DNA of 64,000 nucleotides from Nyssa sinensis (Eukaryota > Streptophyta > Magnoliopsida > Cornales > Nyssaceae): contig CM018032.1 of assembly GCA_008638375.1 (NCBI GenBank), forward strand, positions 2,671,001 through 2,735,000, written 5' to 3'. The position numbers were made by a program, and so were the translations under genes. Positions within the stretch are counted from its first letter, which is position 1, and each line of letters starts with the position of its first letter. The notes beneath the pieces are model-generated. The model saw nothing but the letters and a program-made list of their open reading frames with translations, searched no databases and had not been told where the DNA came from. Below are positions 1-12,486 of this stretch, piece after piece.

Positions 1-2838
1 GAGAGTCTGCGCGACTACACCGACCTTAATAAAGCATATCCTAAAGATAACTTTCTTTTTTCTAGAATTGATCAACACGTGGATGTTACGGTAGGACACG
101 AGCTCATGAGCTTTATAGATGTTTACTCTAGGTACAATCAGATCCAAGTACCCTTCAGACCAGGAGAAAACTACCTTCATATCGAAACCAAGTCTCTATT
201 ATTATAGAGTGATGTCGTTCAGACTAAAGAATGTTGGAGCAACATATCAAAGACTTATGAATAAAGTTTTTAGCCTCTAGATCGGAGATACAATGGAAAT
301 CTACATCGATGATATGCTTGTCAAAAGTATTCGGAAGATAGACCACATCCAACACTTATCCCAAACATTCAGCATCTTGAAGGAACACATAATGAAACTC
401 AACGCATCAAAATGTACTTTTGGGGTTATAGAGGAGAAGTTCTTGGGGTTTTTGGTCTCGCAAAGGGGAATTGAAGCAAATCCTACCCAGATCAAGGCTT
501 TGATTGATCTAGAATCCCCCAGAACTAAGAAGGATATACAAGGGCTAAATAGCAGAATAACAGCACTAAATAATTTTATTTCTAAGTCCACGGATCGTTG
601 TCTTATGTTCTTTAAGGTTTTAAGGGGGATTAAGGCCTTGGAATAGACCTCTAAATGTGAAGCAGCCTTCCAACAACTCAAGAAGTACTTTTCCTTTCTC
701 AATTTTCTTTCAAAACTAGTATCAGGAGAAAAACTGCTCCTATATTTGGTCGTGTCAAAAAGTGCGGTCAGCCCTGCTTTAATTAGGGAAGAAAAAGGGG
801 TTCAAAGGCCGCTCTTCGATGTCAATAAAGCACTCTTTGACGTCGAAATGAGGTATTCCAAAATTAAAAAATTGGCTTTAGCCTTGGTGATATCTGCTCG
901 GAAGCTCATACCATATTTCCAAGCTCATCCCATCGTAATCCCTACATCTTATCCTCTGAGATCAGTTATTCACAAACCTGAAGTCGATCTTTGGATGATT
1001 GGTTAAATGGTCAATGGAGTTAGGAGAACTTGACATATCTTATGTTCCACAAACTGCTATCAAAGCTCAAGCATTGGCTGATTTCTAGCTGAATTCATTA
1101 GAGCTCGATTCCCAAAAGCTTATACTCCTACAGACCCTTTAACATGGCTATTTTACACGGATGGGTCTTCTACAGATAAGGGCTCTAGAGCAGGGTTAAT
1201 ACTCCAGTCCCTTGATGGGATCAGAATTGAAAGGGTCGTTAGTTTAGGTTTTAGACCTTCTAACAATGAGGTAGAGTATGAAGCACTTGTCCTTGGATTG
1301 AAGTTAGCCTTGGACTATAAAGTTTCAAATCTCAACGTACTTTCCAACTCCGAATTCGTGGTTGGAAAAATCTTGGGGGAATATTCAGCCAAAGATGATA
1401 GAATGATAAAATATTCAAAGCTAGTGGACTCACTAAAGGAATCCTTTCTTAGATTTTCCATTTAGAAGATAGATAGGAACCAGAACTCCAGAGCAGATAC
1501 ACAAGCTAATATGGTTTCTTATTTAAGACCTAGAAAAGACTCTACTGTAAAGATCTTTTATCAACTAAGTCCCAACATTGAAATACCACAAGCTCTTCAA
1601 ATTTCAAAACAATTCTCCAATTAGATGACCCCCATTGTCAGATTCTTGATAAAGGGTCTGCTTCTTGAAGACAAAAGTCAGGCCAAGAGAATCCATATCA
1701 AGAAAACTCGGTATTTGGTCCTTAGAGAAAAGTTAGATCTTATTCATAACCCCTCATTTTATATCTGGGTCCTAAAGAAACCCAGTACGTCCTAGCTGAG
1801 ATAAATGAAAAAATATGTGGCAACCACAACGGTGGAAGTACTATCGCCCACCAAGCTCTATCTCAGGGATACTACTAGCCCAACATGTTAAGGCATGCCA
1901 AAGATTATGTTTGAAAATGTGACAAATGTCAATGTTTTGCCTCTTACCAACACCGACCTTAGCACGAGCTCATCCCCATAGTCAGTCATTGGCCCTTTTC
2001 GTAGTGGGGGAATGGACATCGTAGGGCCATTGCCAAAGGCCTCTTAAATAAAAGATTCTTGTTGGTCGCTATTGACTACTTTTCGAAATGGGTAGAGGCT
2101 GAACCACTGACCAACATCACTGAGGAAAAGGTCAAGAACTTCACCTGAAGGAACATAGTATGTAGGTTTGGCATACCTAGAGTAATTATCTCTGATAACG
2201 GGACACAGTTCACTAGAAAGGTGTTCAAAAAGTTTTGTAAAAATCTCCACATCAGCCACCATTTTTCCTCCCCAGGACACTCACAAGCTAATGGGCAAGC
2301 AGATGTCACTAACAGGACCATTCTAGAAGCCATAAAAAGAAAGTTAGAAGAAGTAAAAAGAAGATGGGTAGAAGAACTCTCTAGACTCCTCTAGGCCTAC
2401 CAAACTACCAAAAGAACACCAACTGTCGAAACGCCATTCTCACTCGCTTATGGTACTGAGGCAGCCATTCCAATTAAAATTGGTATGCCCACCCTTAGGA
2501 CGAAGCTCTTTGACCAAGGAATTCACAACCAATAACTTAAGGCAAATCTTGATCTTCTAGAAAGGAAAACGCGAACAAGCACAAATTAGCAACCATAGAT
2601 GACCAACTACTTTAACAAATGATTAAAACTTGTCAACTTCTAGCTTAGTGATCCCATCCTGAGAAGGGTATTCCCAAACACCAAAGATCCTACCATAAAG
2701 AAGCTTTCCCCCAACTAGAAGGGACCCTACAAAGTAACCAATGTTGTAAGACCTAAAACTTATTGGTTAGAAGATCTGGCTGGAAAATCTGTACCTAGAC
2801 CTTAGAATATTGAGCACTTGCGTAAGTATTATCAATAA
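1..2838 (+). pseudogene. Decayed pol of Tat-clade Ty3/gypsy element A
   Basis: Remnant of a retrotransposon polyprotein (reverse transcriptase, RNase H, integrase) that enters from outside the left edge. The RT palm motif YIDD is readable near 302-313. A second RNase H domain starts near 1150 (reads FYTDGSSTDKG), and the integrase is seen from about 1800 (GNHNGG, CDKCQ) through 2190 (SDNGTQF). The last codons read RKYYQ-stop, matching the end of the intact copy on the minus strand at 59482. Numerous in-frame stops and frameshifts are scattered throughout. Several are TAG or TGA where the intact copy has Trp, Gln or Arg, as expected from cytosine decay in methylated DNA. A dual RNase H arrangement is known for Tat-lineage elements. 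No function is expected. Confidence 0.93.
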
Positions 2839-2881
2839 AAATCCCAAGATTTTTGTCTACTTCAATATTTGTTAAACGAAT

Positions 2882-3214
2882 AGACCCCTAAAAATCTTGT
2901 ATCCATTACAAGTGTTACAGGTCTGTATATTATTGCAGCGTTTCCACCAGACTTCTAAAAACCTTGTATCCACAAGTGTTATAGGCCTGTATATTATTAC
3001 GGCATTGCCATCATACCCTAAAACCTTGTATCCATTACAAGTGTTATAGGTTTGTATATTTTTGCGGCATTGCCACCAGACTTCTAAAAACCTTGAATCC
3101 CTTATAAGTGTTACAAGTCTGTATTTTTTATTTCGATGTTGCCAATAAACCCTTAAAAACCTTATGTTTATAAATGTTATGGGGTCTAAACCATTTATTT
3201 ATGTGACGTTCCTA
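2882..3214 (+). repeat. Tandem repeat after pol of element A, ~65-bp units
   Basis: About five diverged copies begin near 2882, 2949, 3013, 3078 and 3147. Each has the pattern CCTTGTATCCATTACAAGTG, then a GT-rich stretch, then GTTGCCACC. The array occupies the 3' untranslated part of the element, between the pol stop and the end of the opposite-strand gene. Element B has a different array in the same place (59030-59420). Confidence 0.85.
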
Positions 3215-3483
3215 TCTTTTCAAACTCTTACAAGAACCTTAGATTTGCTATTAGTGTTACGAAACTCAGTTATTTGTCATTATGATGTTACCACCGTTGT
3301 GAATCTACTTATCTCGTCATCATTCGTACTACTTGATTCAGTTCACATTTCTGAATGATTATCGAAATTACATAAAGTAAATATACTCGAACACCAGGTT
3401 TGAAGCCAAAAAATATGATTTTATAAATGACTGAGGGAATACAAGGTAGGGACCAAAAATTAAAAAACACATAAAAGTCCTAA

Positions 3484-5429
3484 CTACTGCCCCTTGGTAG
3501 GGGTGCCCTCCCTCTCAAGATCTACAGACCCCACTAGAACAGCTTCGGGAGGATACATCATAGGTTTTGCCCTCCTAGTACCCTCCTCATTGTCATCAGA
3601 AATCGAAACTTCATCTAAGCTAGAGATGTCGAGGTCGGGATAGAGCTTTTGGATTTTCTTTTTGTGTGTCTCGTACCCATGATCCACAAACTCTCCCCCC
3701 AAGCTCTAGACTTCCTCTCTAAGCGCCCTCTCGGTCTCATCTCTTGCCGTTTCCACACTGCCAATAAGCTTTTGAGCAGCAACAACATGGGATTCTTCCT
3801 TTTCTTTTCTCAAAGCCTCTAGCTTTGAGGCTAGGGCATTCTTTTGAGATTCCAGGATATATAAGGCGTTGAAAGACTCTTTCAGCTTCTCTTCAGTTGA
3901 GGAAGTGGCAGATCGGGTAGTCCCTAGCTGATGCCTCGCCTAATCTAGCTCGGTTTGAAGCTTCTCCACTCGTTCGGACTCTTTAGGACAGTCCATGATA
4001 GCAGCCATTGCATGAGTCGCCTACAAAAGAGAAGATTAATAAGTTGAGAAATTAAAAGGTTAATAAATAAATAAATAAAATAACGAGTAAGTGAGATTTG
4101 GATGACTTACCCTCATATGAAAGACTATGAGGTCCTTGGCAATTTTTCGGGGCTTGAGCCCTTTAAACCAACTAGTAGCGGAGCTCTAGGCATCTTCATA
4201 AGCCTTCCTTATGGCCACTTCCCCGGTCTCTATTATGGCCACCCTAGGGGGGATAGTGCAGAGCCTCTCTTTACCTCGGGATGGGAGGTGCGTTACTGGA
4301 GATTAAGGGTGTTCATGGCGCATAAGAGGCAACGCCAGTTCTTTAGAAACAGTGCACTCAAGGGAGTTTCCTTCCCCAACCTCGGTTCTTCTCCTCTTTT
4401 GAGGAGGAGGTTGCTCAGTAGGTGTGGAAATCTCCTAAGTCCTTTTTTATCCAGGTTTCCATACTGAAAGTAAAGACTTCTTCACAACCACAGACTTATC
4501 ATTCGCAATACCTGCTTTCATGAAGTTCTGAAGCATAAGGATCTGGTCGTGAGGGCACTCTTGGGGGTGCAAAAGCTTTCTATACTTCTCTTGTAGAACA
4601 TGAGTAAAGATGGACCTCCTCTAGGCTTTCTCATCTACACCAAGAAACTTAAACACGGTCAGACATACAAAAAGTAAAAATACAACATTGACAAGATACT
4701 TAAGGTCAGTAGGCTCACCCTTAAAGCCGGTATACCGAAGAAAGAAGCTGCTCTTATTCTCGTAGTCCTTAAATTCCCAGCCACCCTTGACAAAGAAGTA
4801 CCACTTCTTCTATGTTTGTTGAAAGTAGGTATGGAGGTAAGGGCTTTGAATCTTTTGTCAAATGACATGTAGTACATGCCTTTTGACTTTTGATATTTAA
4901 GGTCCATATTACTCCTAATGAGGTCCAAATGTACCTCAACCTCGTTCTTATGACCTAAAATGAAGAAGACCATTAATTGCCTCCAACTATTTATGTTCAA
5001 TTGTTTTGGGCAAATTTTAAACTAGTTGAAGAACTCACTTATCAGAAGGTGGAAAGGGAAGCGTACCCCAACCTCGAACTATTTAAGGTAAGCACAGATT
5101 TTTCCCTTGTCTATGTCTGAAGGCCGATCTATGATCCTTGGGACCCTACAGTTTATGTTTTTTGGGAAATCGAAATTAAGGGTAAAGGCGTCTAACATGT
5201 CTTGGTTTATGGCACTTTCACCTTCTTCCTTTCTGTAAGGTTTGCTAAAGGTACCGGTCTCTCTATTCCTAGGCTCAAGGTGTGCCTCGAGCAAGAGGAC
5301 TCCCGAGCTACTATTAGAGGCATTTTCAGCCTCATTACCTATGATAAGGACTAGTGCTGCTTGGTTACCGAACTCCATGAGTTCCCTCACTTTATCTCTG
5401 TTGCTCGATCAAGCGTTACGAGTAGTCAT
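3484..5429 (-). pseudogene. Broken opposite-strand gene of element A (three exons)
   Basis: Minus-strand homologue of the gene at 56586-58682 in element B. Exon 1 (about 5429-4719) keeps the block reading FPKNINCRVP, then NINSWRQL and MDLKYQKSKGMYY. Exon 2 (4634-4111) keeps LLHPQECPHDQIL and VVVKKSLL. Exon 3 (4020-3484) keeps KKIQKLYPDLDISSLDEV. Introns of 84 and 90 bp (4635-4718 and 4021-4110) have GTGAGC...GTAG and GTAAGT...GTAG borders. They lie at the same positions as the introns of copy B. The likely ATG is at 5429, but codon 7 is TGA and further stops follow. The family is commonly annotated as a putative gypsy-type transposon protein (Transposase_28); its role is unknown. Confidence 0.8.
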
Positions 5430-5683
5430 CTCTCAAAAACTTTAAAAAAAAAAAAAAAGAGGAAAAGGAAGAGAATGCTAAAAATAATTCGAAGAAAGGG
5501 TGTTTTAGTACTTCCAAACCTGCCAGAGACTAGGCACTTCCAAACTTGCCAAAGACTGGGAAACAATTGATCCGAAAGAAACTTCAAATGCATCAGAAAT
5601 TGTCTTGAAGATTGCTTCTTGCTTAGAGGTGTACTTGATACTTTGAGAGTTCGTAAAAATCTCCTCTTGGGGTGATGATTCCC

Positions 5684-5693
5684 CTATTTATAG
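5684..5693 (-). promoter_or_regulatory. TATA-like box for the opposite-strand gene of element A
   Basis: The minus strand reads CTATAAATAG about 255 bp upstream of the presumed ATG at 5429, between that gene and the polypurine tract. The deletion derivative has a comparable box at 21149-21158. Its use as a promoter is inferred. Confidence 0.5.
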
Positions 5694-5939
5694 ATCACCT
5701 AAAAGGTACATCATTAAAGGCGTCACCTCTAAACCACATCCTAAGATCAATGCGACTATTGGAGCAATAGTGGCCTCGGCTCTTCAACCAGCGGCTGATA
5801 TAATGATGGGATGTTAAATGTCCCATCAACAATTGTTTTCTCAAAATACTAAATGACGCATTTACAAGGGAAACATGCGTGACTCTTCAGAAACCCTAAC
5901 CTCAAATCTGGATAGGCCGCATCGAACTGAGGCTCGGGC

Positions 5940-5964
5940 AGGGGGAAGAGGGGGGAGGAGTAGC
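5940..5964 (+). other. Polypurine tract of element A
   Basis: Purine run (GGGGGAAGAGGGGGGAGGAG) followed by TAGC, immediately upstream of the 3' LTR. It is the plus-strand primer site typical of LTR elements. The same tract-plus-AGTAGC arrangement precedes the LTR at 21368. Confidence 0.8.
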
Positions 5965-6416
5965 TAATATACCATAAGTTGACCGCATAACTCAGAATAT
6001 AATACGTGTCCACAAAAAGGTTCTTCAACATATAAATCATGAGATAGATCATCCGTCCGATTTGATAACTAACAGAACTAAGGGATAAGAGGTCCCGAGC
6101 TGGTTACCGCCTTCTATGGGCTACCGATCTCAAAATAAGGAAACAAAGTGCTACATGAAAATTACTATATATGGATATCTTCAAATCCTTACTTTCATGA
6201 CTCCTAATCCTGTTCAACTTAGGAGATCTACAACTTATACATAAGGTCATAAGGTATGTTTTCAATTCGTGTTCAATTCTTCCTTTGAATTATTGTGTTT
6301 GTTATTTTTCTAACTTAATTATCGGAGCAGCTACCACCGAAACCTTCCCGATGACCCTCTGATCTTGAGTTCTTAATAGGCAGTTTGAGAAAAGAAGCAA
6401 AAAAAGTGCAACATCA
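5965..6416 (+). mobile_element. 3' LTR of Tat element A
   Basis: About 452 bp. The start is a mutated TG (TAATATACCATAA), aligned with TGATATGCCATAA of the LTRs at 20024 and 21368. The end is AACATCA, matching GCATCA in the two other family members. A TATA-like region and the block CGGAGCAGCTACCACCG are shared with the other copies. The 5' LTR lies outside the window, so no target duplication can be checked. Confidence 0.75.
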
Positions 6417-7453
6417 CATAACATTTGGATATCTCTTTGAAATGCTAGCAACTATTGCCTTATTTTTAACACTACTGCGCATGCGTAGGAACCACAATAT
6501 CAACCACAACCATACAAAATAAGATCATATCAAAAGGGGGAGAGAGAGAAATTTACTTCTTTAACGCATGGGTTGTTCCAAGATCGATTCCGATCACCGG
6601 GCCTTCACCTTTTTCCAACCATTTCTATTCAAATAGACAAATTAGAGAAAGAAATCTAGAGATTATGTGTGATTTGACGAGTGATATTTTGTAGCACAAC
6701 TAAAATTCAGTACAACTAACACAACTACTCTTCGACCATAACTAGTAAGAACTTGTTTTGAGAGAGATTCATTAATTAACTCAAGTAATAAATGTTTTTT
6801 TATAATTAATGTTTTTAGTTTGAAGATTTAGACAAATTTAATATAATTATATGTTTATAGAAAGAATTAAAAATTTATTAATTTTTTTATTAACAGTCAC
6901 CATTTTACCATTTTTTTTTATTAATCTTTACGTGTAAAAGAATTTTTTGAGGTTATATATATATAAGGCTATAAACCTGTGTCGTGTCATCAAATCAGAT
7001 TGGATATGTTTGAATTTCATATTTTTAATCGACCAATTAATCGGGTTATATATTCCATCTCTGATTTTGTGTGAATTAGACATCAGTTTGTTCCATTTTG
7101 AATTGACATTGATGACATATATTGTAAATTTTGCTTTATAAAATGGCTTGGACATAAATGTTGCTTGAAGAAAATGATTAAAAATTTGTGTATCCCTCGT
7201 TTAAAAGGATAAAGATTCTCTTATCTTGTGACGAAGTGCCTTAGAATTTTTAAGTCATACCTTTTATCTATTTGCATTCTAATTTCTTTTGTAATTTATT
7301 TATATCTTATAAAATCGATGGAAATAGTGTTCAATTCCACCACCCGCCCCCAATATTAATTTCATTTTGGAATGTTCTCTCCCATCACCAATGGGTTTTT
7401 ATCTACCCAATAGATTAGTTGTTGGTTTATTTTCAAGTTTTCAAAACCACTAA
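6417..7453. other. AT-rich intergenic DNA, no gene seen
   Basis: Short open frames only, with no recognisable protein. The stretch is very AT-rich from about 6780 onward. Nothing further can be supported. Confidence 0.6.
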
Positions 7454-7462
7454 TACTATTTT

Positions 7463-7984
7463 GGATAAATTATACTGATCTCGCTTAATATTTATGACAA
7501 TTACACTGACATCTCCTAAATTTTTTTAAATTAAACAGACTACACATACTTTACAAAATAATATATAGATACATTCATCTTGTCATTTTTTTTTCCCAAA
7601 ATGATGAAGTTGCCCATTTTATTTATTTATTTTTACAAATTTTCAATTTTAACGAATTTATTCCAACTTTTTTTTGAAAATTTTTTAGTTTTTTTATTTA
7701 AAAACAAATTTAAGGTAAATAATTTATTTTTATTTTATATAAAGATATATTTAAGGTTTTTATCAATATTTATTTAAAACATGAAAAAAAGGGGTCAAGA
7801 TTTAAAAAAAAAATTGAAAAAAAATATGAAAGGGGTAGTTTTGTTATTTTGAAGAAAAAAATTGATTAGGGAAGGTATCTATATATTATTTTGTAAATTA
7901 AGGAAGATCAATAAAATTTCAAAAATCTCAAAAAAAATTAATATAACTATCATAAATTTCAGAAAAAGTCAGTATAATTTATCT
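7463..7984. mobile_element. 522-bp inverted-repeat element (MITE-like) with 9-bp target duplication
   Basis: The ends form a perfect 15-bp inverted repeat: GATAAATTATACTGA at 7464-7478 and its complement at 7969-7983. Looser pairing extends inward for some 50 bp more. The element is flanked by the direct repeat TACTATTTT (7454-7462 and 7985-7993). A 9-bp duplication is typical of Mutator-like transposons. The interior is AT-rich and without coding capacity, so this is a non-autonomous element. Sequence beginning the same way recurs at about 12490. Confidence 0.7.
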
Positions 7985-7993
7985 TACTATTTT

Positions 7994-10093
7994 TTATCAA
8001 AAGCAACATGACTTTTTTTATGTTAGTTTTATATGCAATCATGATTTGAGATGCTTTCAGTATTTGCTTCTCTCGTAATAGAATTTTACTAAGATAAATT
8101 GTGGAAGTCAAATTTTTGTAATCTTATTGATCCGTATAACATATGCGTATGTACATATATTATATAAATCAATAAAATCACAGAAATTCAACCGCTATGA
8201 CTTATCAAATCAGCCCTCTATGTAAGAAGAATCTAACATTAAATAATGACCGTAAGTGATGTCTTCTATGGGTAGTGATCACTTTTCTTGATTAACTCAC
8301 AATTTCCTTATTTCCTTTTCCAGACACTACGGACTTCGGACTTTGAATCTTATCTTCTATCAAATGGGACTTAAAGAGTTGCCAGTTTTTGAATTAGAGT
8401 TTGGTGACTGCTAGTCCAAAGTGGTTATTGACAGAAGTCTCCTACTACTCTAGTTAATATATATAGATAATTTTCAGTATATCAATTATGAAAAAATAAT
8501 TACGTGAAAACATTTTACTTTATGAAAAACAAGTTTCACTTGTTTTAATTGATTTCTTTATCAATCTTGATGTACAATATCTAACTGAGGATGTAGAATT
8601 TTGTTATTGTAGAACATGTTATGGATTGAATAAGGGTTTTTATTATTTCTTTCACTATCTCTCTTCTCCCATTATTTTATTTTTGTTATGGATCATTATT
8701 TACTCTCAGTATTATTAGTAAGTCTATCTTTTTATTATCAAATACCGGCTTTATAATGTTATATAGATTAATTTGTCTAATCATTTTTCTAAGCCGACAA
8801 ACAAATATAGCTTATAGACACATCGCTAGATTGTATTATATAAAAATTAATCTTACAATATTTGCTAAAAGTCGTCATGTAATACTAAGTTGTAATATGA
8901 TTCTATGAACTCCACCCTCATCTCTAATTAGATGGAGTAAGACCCTATCTTATGTTTCGTCTCTATTTAACCCAAGTGGATGCACCATATATTACGGGCT
9001 CGGGACAAATCTGACCCAAACTCTAACAGTTCCTGTGCATTTACATAGGATGGGTTCTAAGTTCTCACTATCTTTTATTTACTCATCGCGTCTCTACATA
9101 CGGAAAATATCTTTACAAATAAACACAACAGCAAATCAAATGAAATATAATGAATTTAGATATAAAATAGAATATATAAAAACGTTTCTATGACTGTATG
9201 AGAGGCATGCCTTAGGCGTTATCCTAAAACCGTAGTGCCTCCCCACGTGCAGATACAATCGGTCACAAATGACTCCAAGATACAATCCATAAATCTTACA
9301 AATAATGTCATCTGTATGCACGTTAACAGAATGGTGGGAGGTGTGAGTCTTTGATCTAGTTGCCCATAAAATCAATACAAAATAGTAATAGAGAAAAACA
9401 TGAAAAAGAGATGAGAAAGATGATCAAGGAAAACTTGTTTATATATATATAACATATCTCAATTTATTCATCTTCCCTTTTTCTTCAATAGAATGATATC
9501 CTCGTATATAAGACTCAACTAGCCGTTACACGACATTTACAATTAGTCTCATGAATTGTTATAATAATATTTATTTGTATTAAAATAATATCATTAATAT
9601 TTTATTTTATTAAAAATATCTAACATCATGTGACTTGATGAGAAAAGTTAAAATAAAAATACTTTATTAAGTTGCCATCAAACTAACATAATATCTCACT
9701 ACAAGCAAATAATTTTATCTATGCCCAATACCATCTCATTACACCAAATTTAGTTATCTTTATCTCTCTTTAAGACTCATCTCAATATGATGCTTGACTC
9801 CCATCATCTATATTGTACTCATGGCCATATTAGTAAACACAAGTCTGACAAGGTTGCCTAAGTTATGAGTTATAGTATATCATGAATTGATATTCCCTTG
9901 TGACTCTCGACCCAACTGCATTCCTAGATATGTCCCAAAGGACCTCATCAGTTATGATCATTTAGGTATACATTAAATTAGTGACATTAACTCTTCCTTT
10001 TATAATGTAGTCCTAGGTCATAAGAGTATAAAAGTTCACACGCTGATAAAGCGGGGTATATTATGCCACTCTCAATTAGTGGTTAAATAAATA
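7994..10093. other. AT-rich intergenic DNA, no gene seen
   Basis: No convincing coding sequence on either strand. It includes the diverged repeat copy listed at 8870-9020 and numerous low-complexity tracts. Confidence 0.55.
8870..9020 (+). repeat. Diverged single copy of the 11874-12397 repeat
   Basis: The order of words (TAATACTAAGTTG, TCTATGAACTCCACCCTCATCTC, GGAGTAAGACC...ATCTTATG, GGGACAAATCTGACC) follows that of the tandem units at 11874-12397, which end in GGGACAAACTTGACGG. It therefore appears to be an older relative of the same repeat. Confidence 0.5.
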
Positions 10094-10118
10094 ATATATA
10101 TATATATATATATATATA
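10094..10118. repeat. (AT)n microsatellite
   Basis: Uninterrupted AT dinucleotide run of about 25 bp. Confidence 0.9.
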
Positions 10119-11065
10119 GTATGTAATGTATGTTACGATGAAACTCTTACTCATGTGGGCATGTCAAGTTTATAAAAAAAATGTTGTCAAATCTTAGTCT
10201 GATCATTTTCTTAGTGCCTAACTCAGACATTCCAGCACAATCACTCTTTTAGTGTCTGTTTGAAGGTTTATATTTAGTTAAATTTATGAGAATGTAAAAT
10301 ACTTTCATGTTTGGTTCTAAGAATAATTTCATATTGATCATATCAATGTGACATATATCACAAAGAAACTCTCTCGTTATCCAAAAATTTTATGTCTCAC
10401 CTTACTCTAGCTAAGTGCTAGAATAATTGTTCATGTGAGAAAACAAGTCTAAGTCTGATGACACCTTTTAATAAATATATACTTTTATCATCTAAATATG
10501 AACCATAAAATCATATATAAAATAATGAAATAATGTTACATACGTCAATTCTTAAGTAAACTTTTAGTTGGATAGTACATACTTCAATTCCTAGGTAAAA
10601 TTATATATATAATGATGAAATAACGTTACATAAAATTAAAAATACAAATCTACACGTATCCAAAATTAAAAACACAACTCTTTGATTTATATATCAACAG
10701 GAACACAGAATGGGAAAAAACTATGGGTCCGTACACTTTGTCAAGTGATGCGTCAATGTTGTCTATTGAATTGCTTCACCAAGCTCTACCATCATCAGCA
10801 ATGAGCACATCTCATCAACAACTACGCTCCGACTTGCATCAATTTGATTCAGATCTGAAACATCATTCCTATTGTTTGGTTCCTAAGAAAGAAATTAGGG
10901 AAAGGAAAAGAAAGTTGAAAGTTTGTGTTTCAATTCTGATTGGTTAGGAGAAGGAAAATATAGCAACAATATATAATAATATTTTTGTATTTTGTTGTAA
11001 ATTTGTAAGAAAATCCAAGCCCATCCAGATTTATTTAACCTTCAAGAACATCAACAAATTGAAAT

Positions 11066-11066
<1 letters not shown>

Positions 11067-11102
<36 letters not shown>

Positions 11103-11104
11103 TA
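11067..11104. repeat. Compound (CT)n(CA)n microsatellite
   Basis: About nine CT units run directly into about eight CA units; AT-rich dinucleotide tracts follow to about 11155. Confidence 0.9.
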
Positions 11105-11765
11105 CACATTCACATATATAACATACACATACATATATGTATATATATATATATTTATCTATATAAGAAGAAAACCCACTAAAGTGTTCATAAAGAGAAA
11201 ACCTTCCCTGATCTTAAATTCTCCCAAATATAAAACCCACCAATTAGCATCATGTTAGTGAACTCTTTCTGTTAATGAATTTGATGTTTAATTTTGTCAA
11301 TTTTTTTCTCATTCGAGTGTCACAGTGGAATCTTTATTTAATAAATTTTTGTGTTAATGATGATTCGTAGCTTTGCTTTATAGTGAGGATGGTCATGAGC
11401 TTCTGTAATAGTTGATGGGGGGATTTGGGAGGAGTAGAACCAGCTACAGAGAAAGCAGAGACAGAGGAGTTCTATTTTTTCATTTTTTTATATTTAATAA
11501 GATTAATATAAGTTATTATTAAAATATTTAAGATGACATCAGTTAAAAGTTGACTCACGCATAAGATATTTCTGCTACTAGCATTAAAGCACAGTCTAAA
11601 GGTTTAGATGATTGTTTAAATACCTATGAGCGTATAATCTAAAAGTTTATTTTATGAGATATCTCAAACAAATATGAATATACTAGTATTTTTCGTTAAT
11701 AAAATGACTACTAGAGTTTATTATATATGTTATACAATCCAAAACAAAAAGTTTTTGGTGACTAC

Positions 11766-11766
<1 letters not shown>

Positions 11767-11796
<30 letters not shown>
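11767..11796. repeat. (GA)n microsatellite
   Basis: About 15 uninterrupted GA units. Confidence 0.9.
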
Positions 11797-11799
<3 letters not shown>

Positions 11800-11873
11800 T
11801 AAAAAGATAGATATATAATTGTATTTGTAAGATAAGATGCATGTAACAACTTATTTAATATATTTTTATAATA

Positions 11874-12397
11874 TTTGTTAAAGTAGCCTTCTAACACTAA
11901 GTTGGAATAAGACTCCATAGAGTCTATCCTCATTTTTAACCAAATAGAATAAGGCCTATCTTATCTTATATTTTTACCTAACTCATGTGAATGTACTATG
12001 AGTTGTAGTTTATTTGTTAAAGTAGCCTCCTAACACTAAGTTGGAATAAGACTCCTTTGAGTCTATCTTCTTATATTTTTACTTAACTCATGTGAATGTA
12101 CTATGAGTTGTAGTTTATTTGTTAAAGTAGCATTCTAACACTAAGTTGGAATAAGACTCTATTGAGTCTATCCTCATTTTTAACCTTATAGAATAAGACT
12201 CCTTTGAGTCTATCTTCTTATATTTTTACTTAACTCATGTGAATGGACTATGAGTTGTAGTTTATTTGTTAAAGTAGCCTTCTAACACTAAGTTGGAATA
12301 AGACTCCATAGAGTCTATCCTCATTTTTAATCGAATAGAATAAGACTTATCTTATATTTTTACTTAACTCATGTGAATGACCTATGAGTTGTAGTTC
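11874..12397 (+). repeat. Four tandem units of 105-147 bp
   Basis: Units start near 11874, 12014, 12119 and 12266 with TTTGTTAAAGTAGC and end with TATGAGTTGTAGTT. Each contains CTAACACTAAGTTGGAATAAG followed by GTCTATC. Length differs because an inner block (GAATAAGACTC...TATCTTC) is lost or duplicated. It is non-coding. Confidence 0.85.
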
Positions 12398-12486
12398 TGG
12401 GACAAACTTGACGGAGCTTTGAATTCTTGAAATTAGTAAAATCATTCTGTTGAATTTTTTAAATATTAAACATTTTTTTAATTTTT

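Larger units (their letters stand above)
10119..11873. other. Intergenic DNA with microsatellites, no gene recognised
   Basis: A 74-codon open frame (10723-10947) follows a stretch without clear promoter features and resembles nothing I recognise. The rest is AT-rich. It contains a (CT)n/(CA)n tract at 11067-11104 and a (GA)n tract at 11767-11796. Confidence 0.5.

Noticed and set aside
10723..10947. 74-codon open frame
   Set aside because: No recognised similarity or gene signals; it cannot be supported as a gene.
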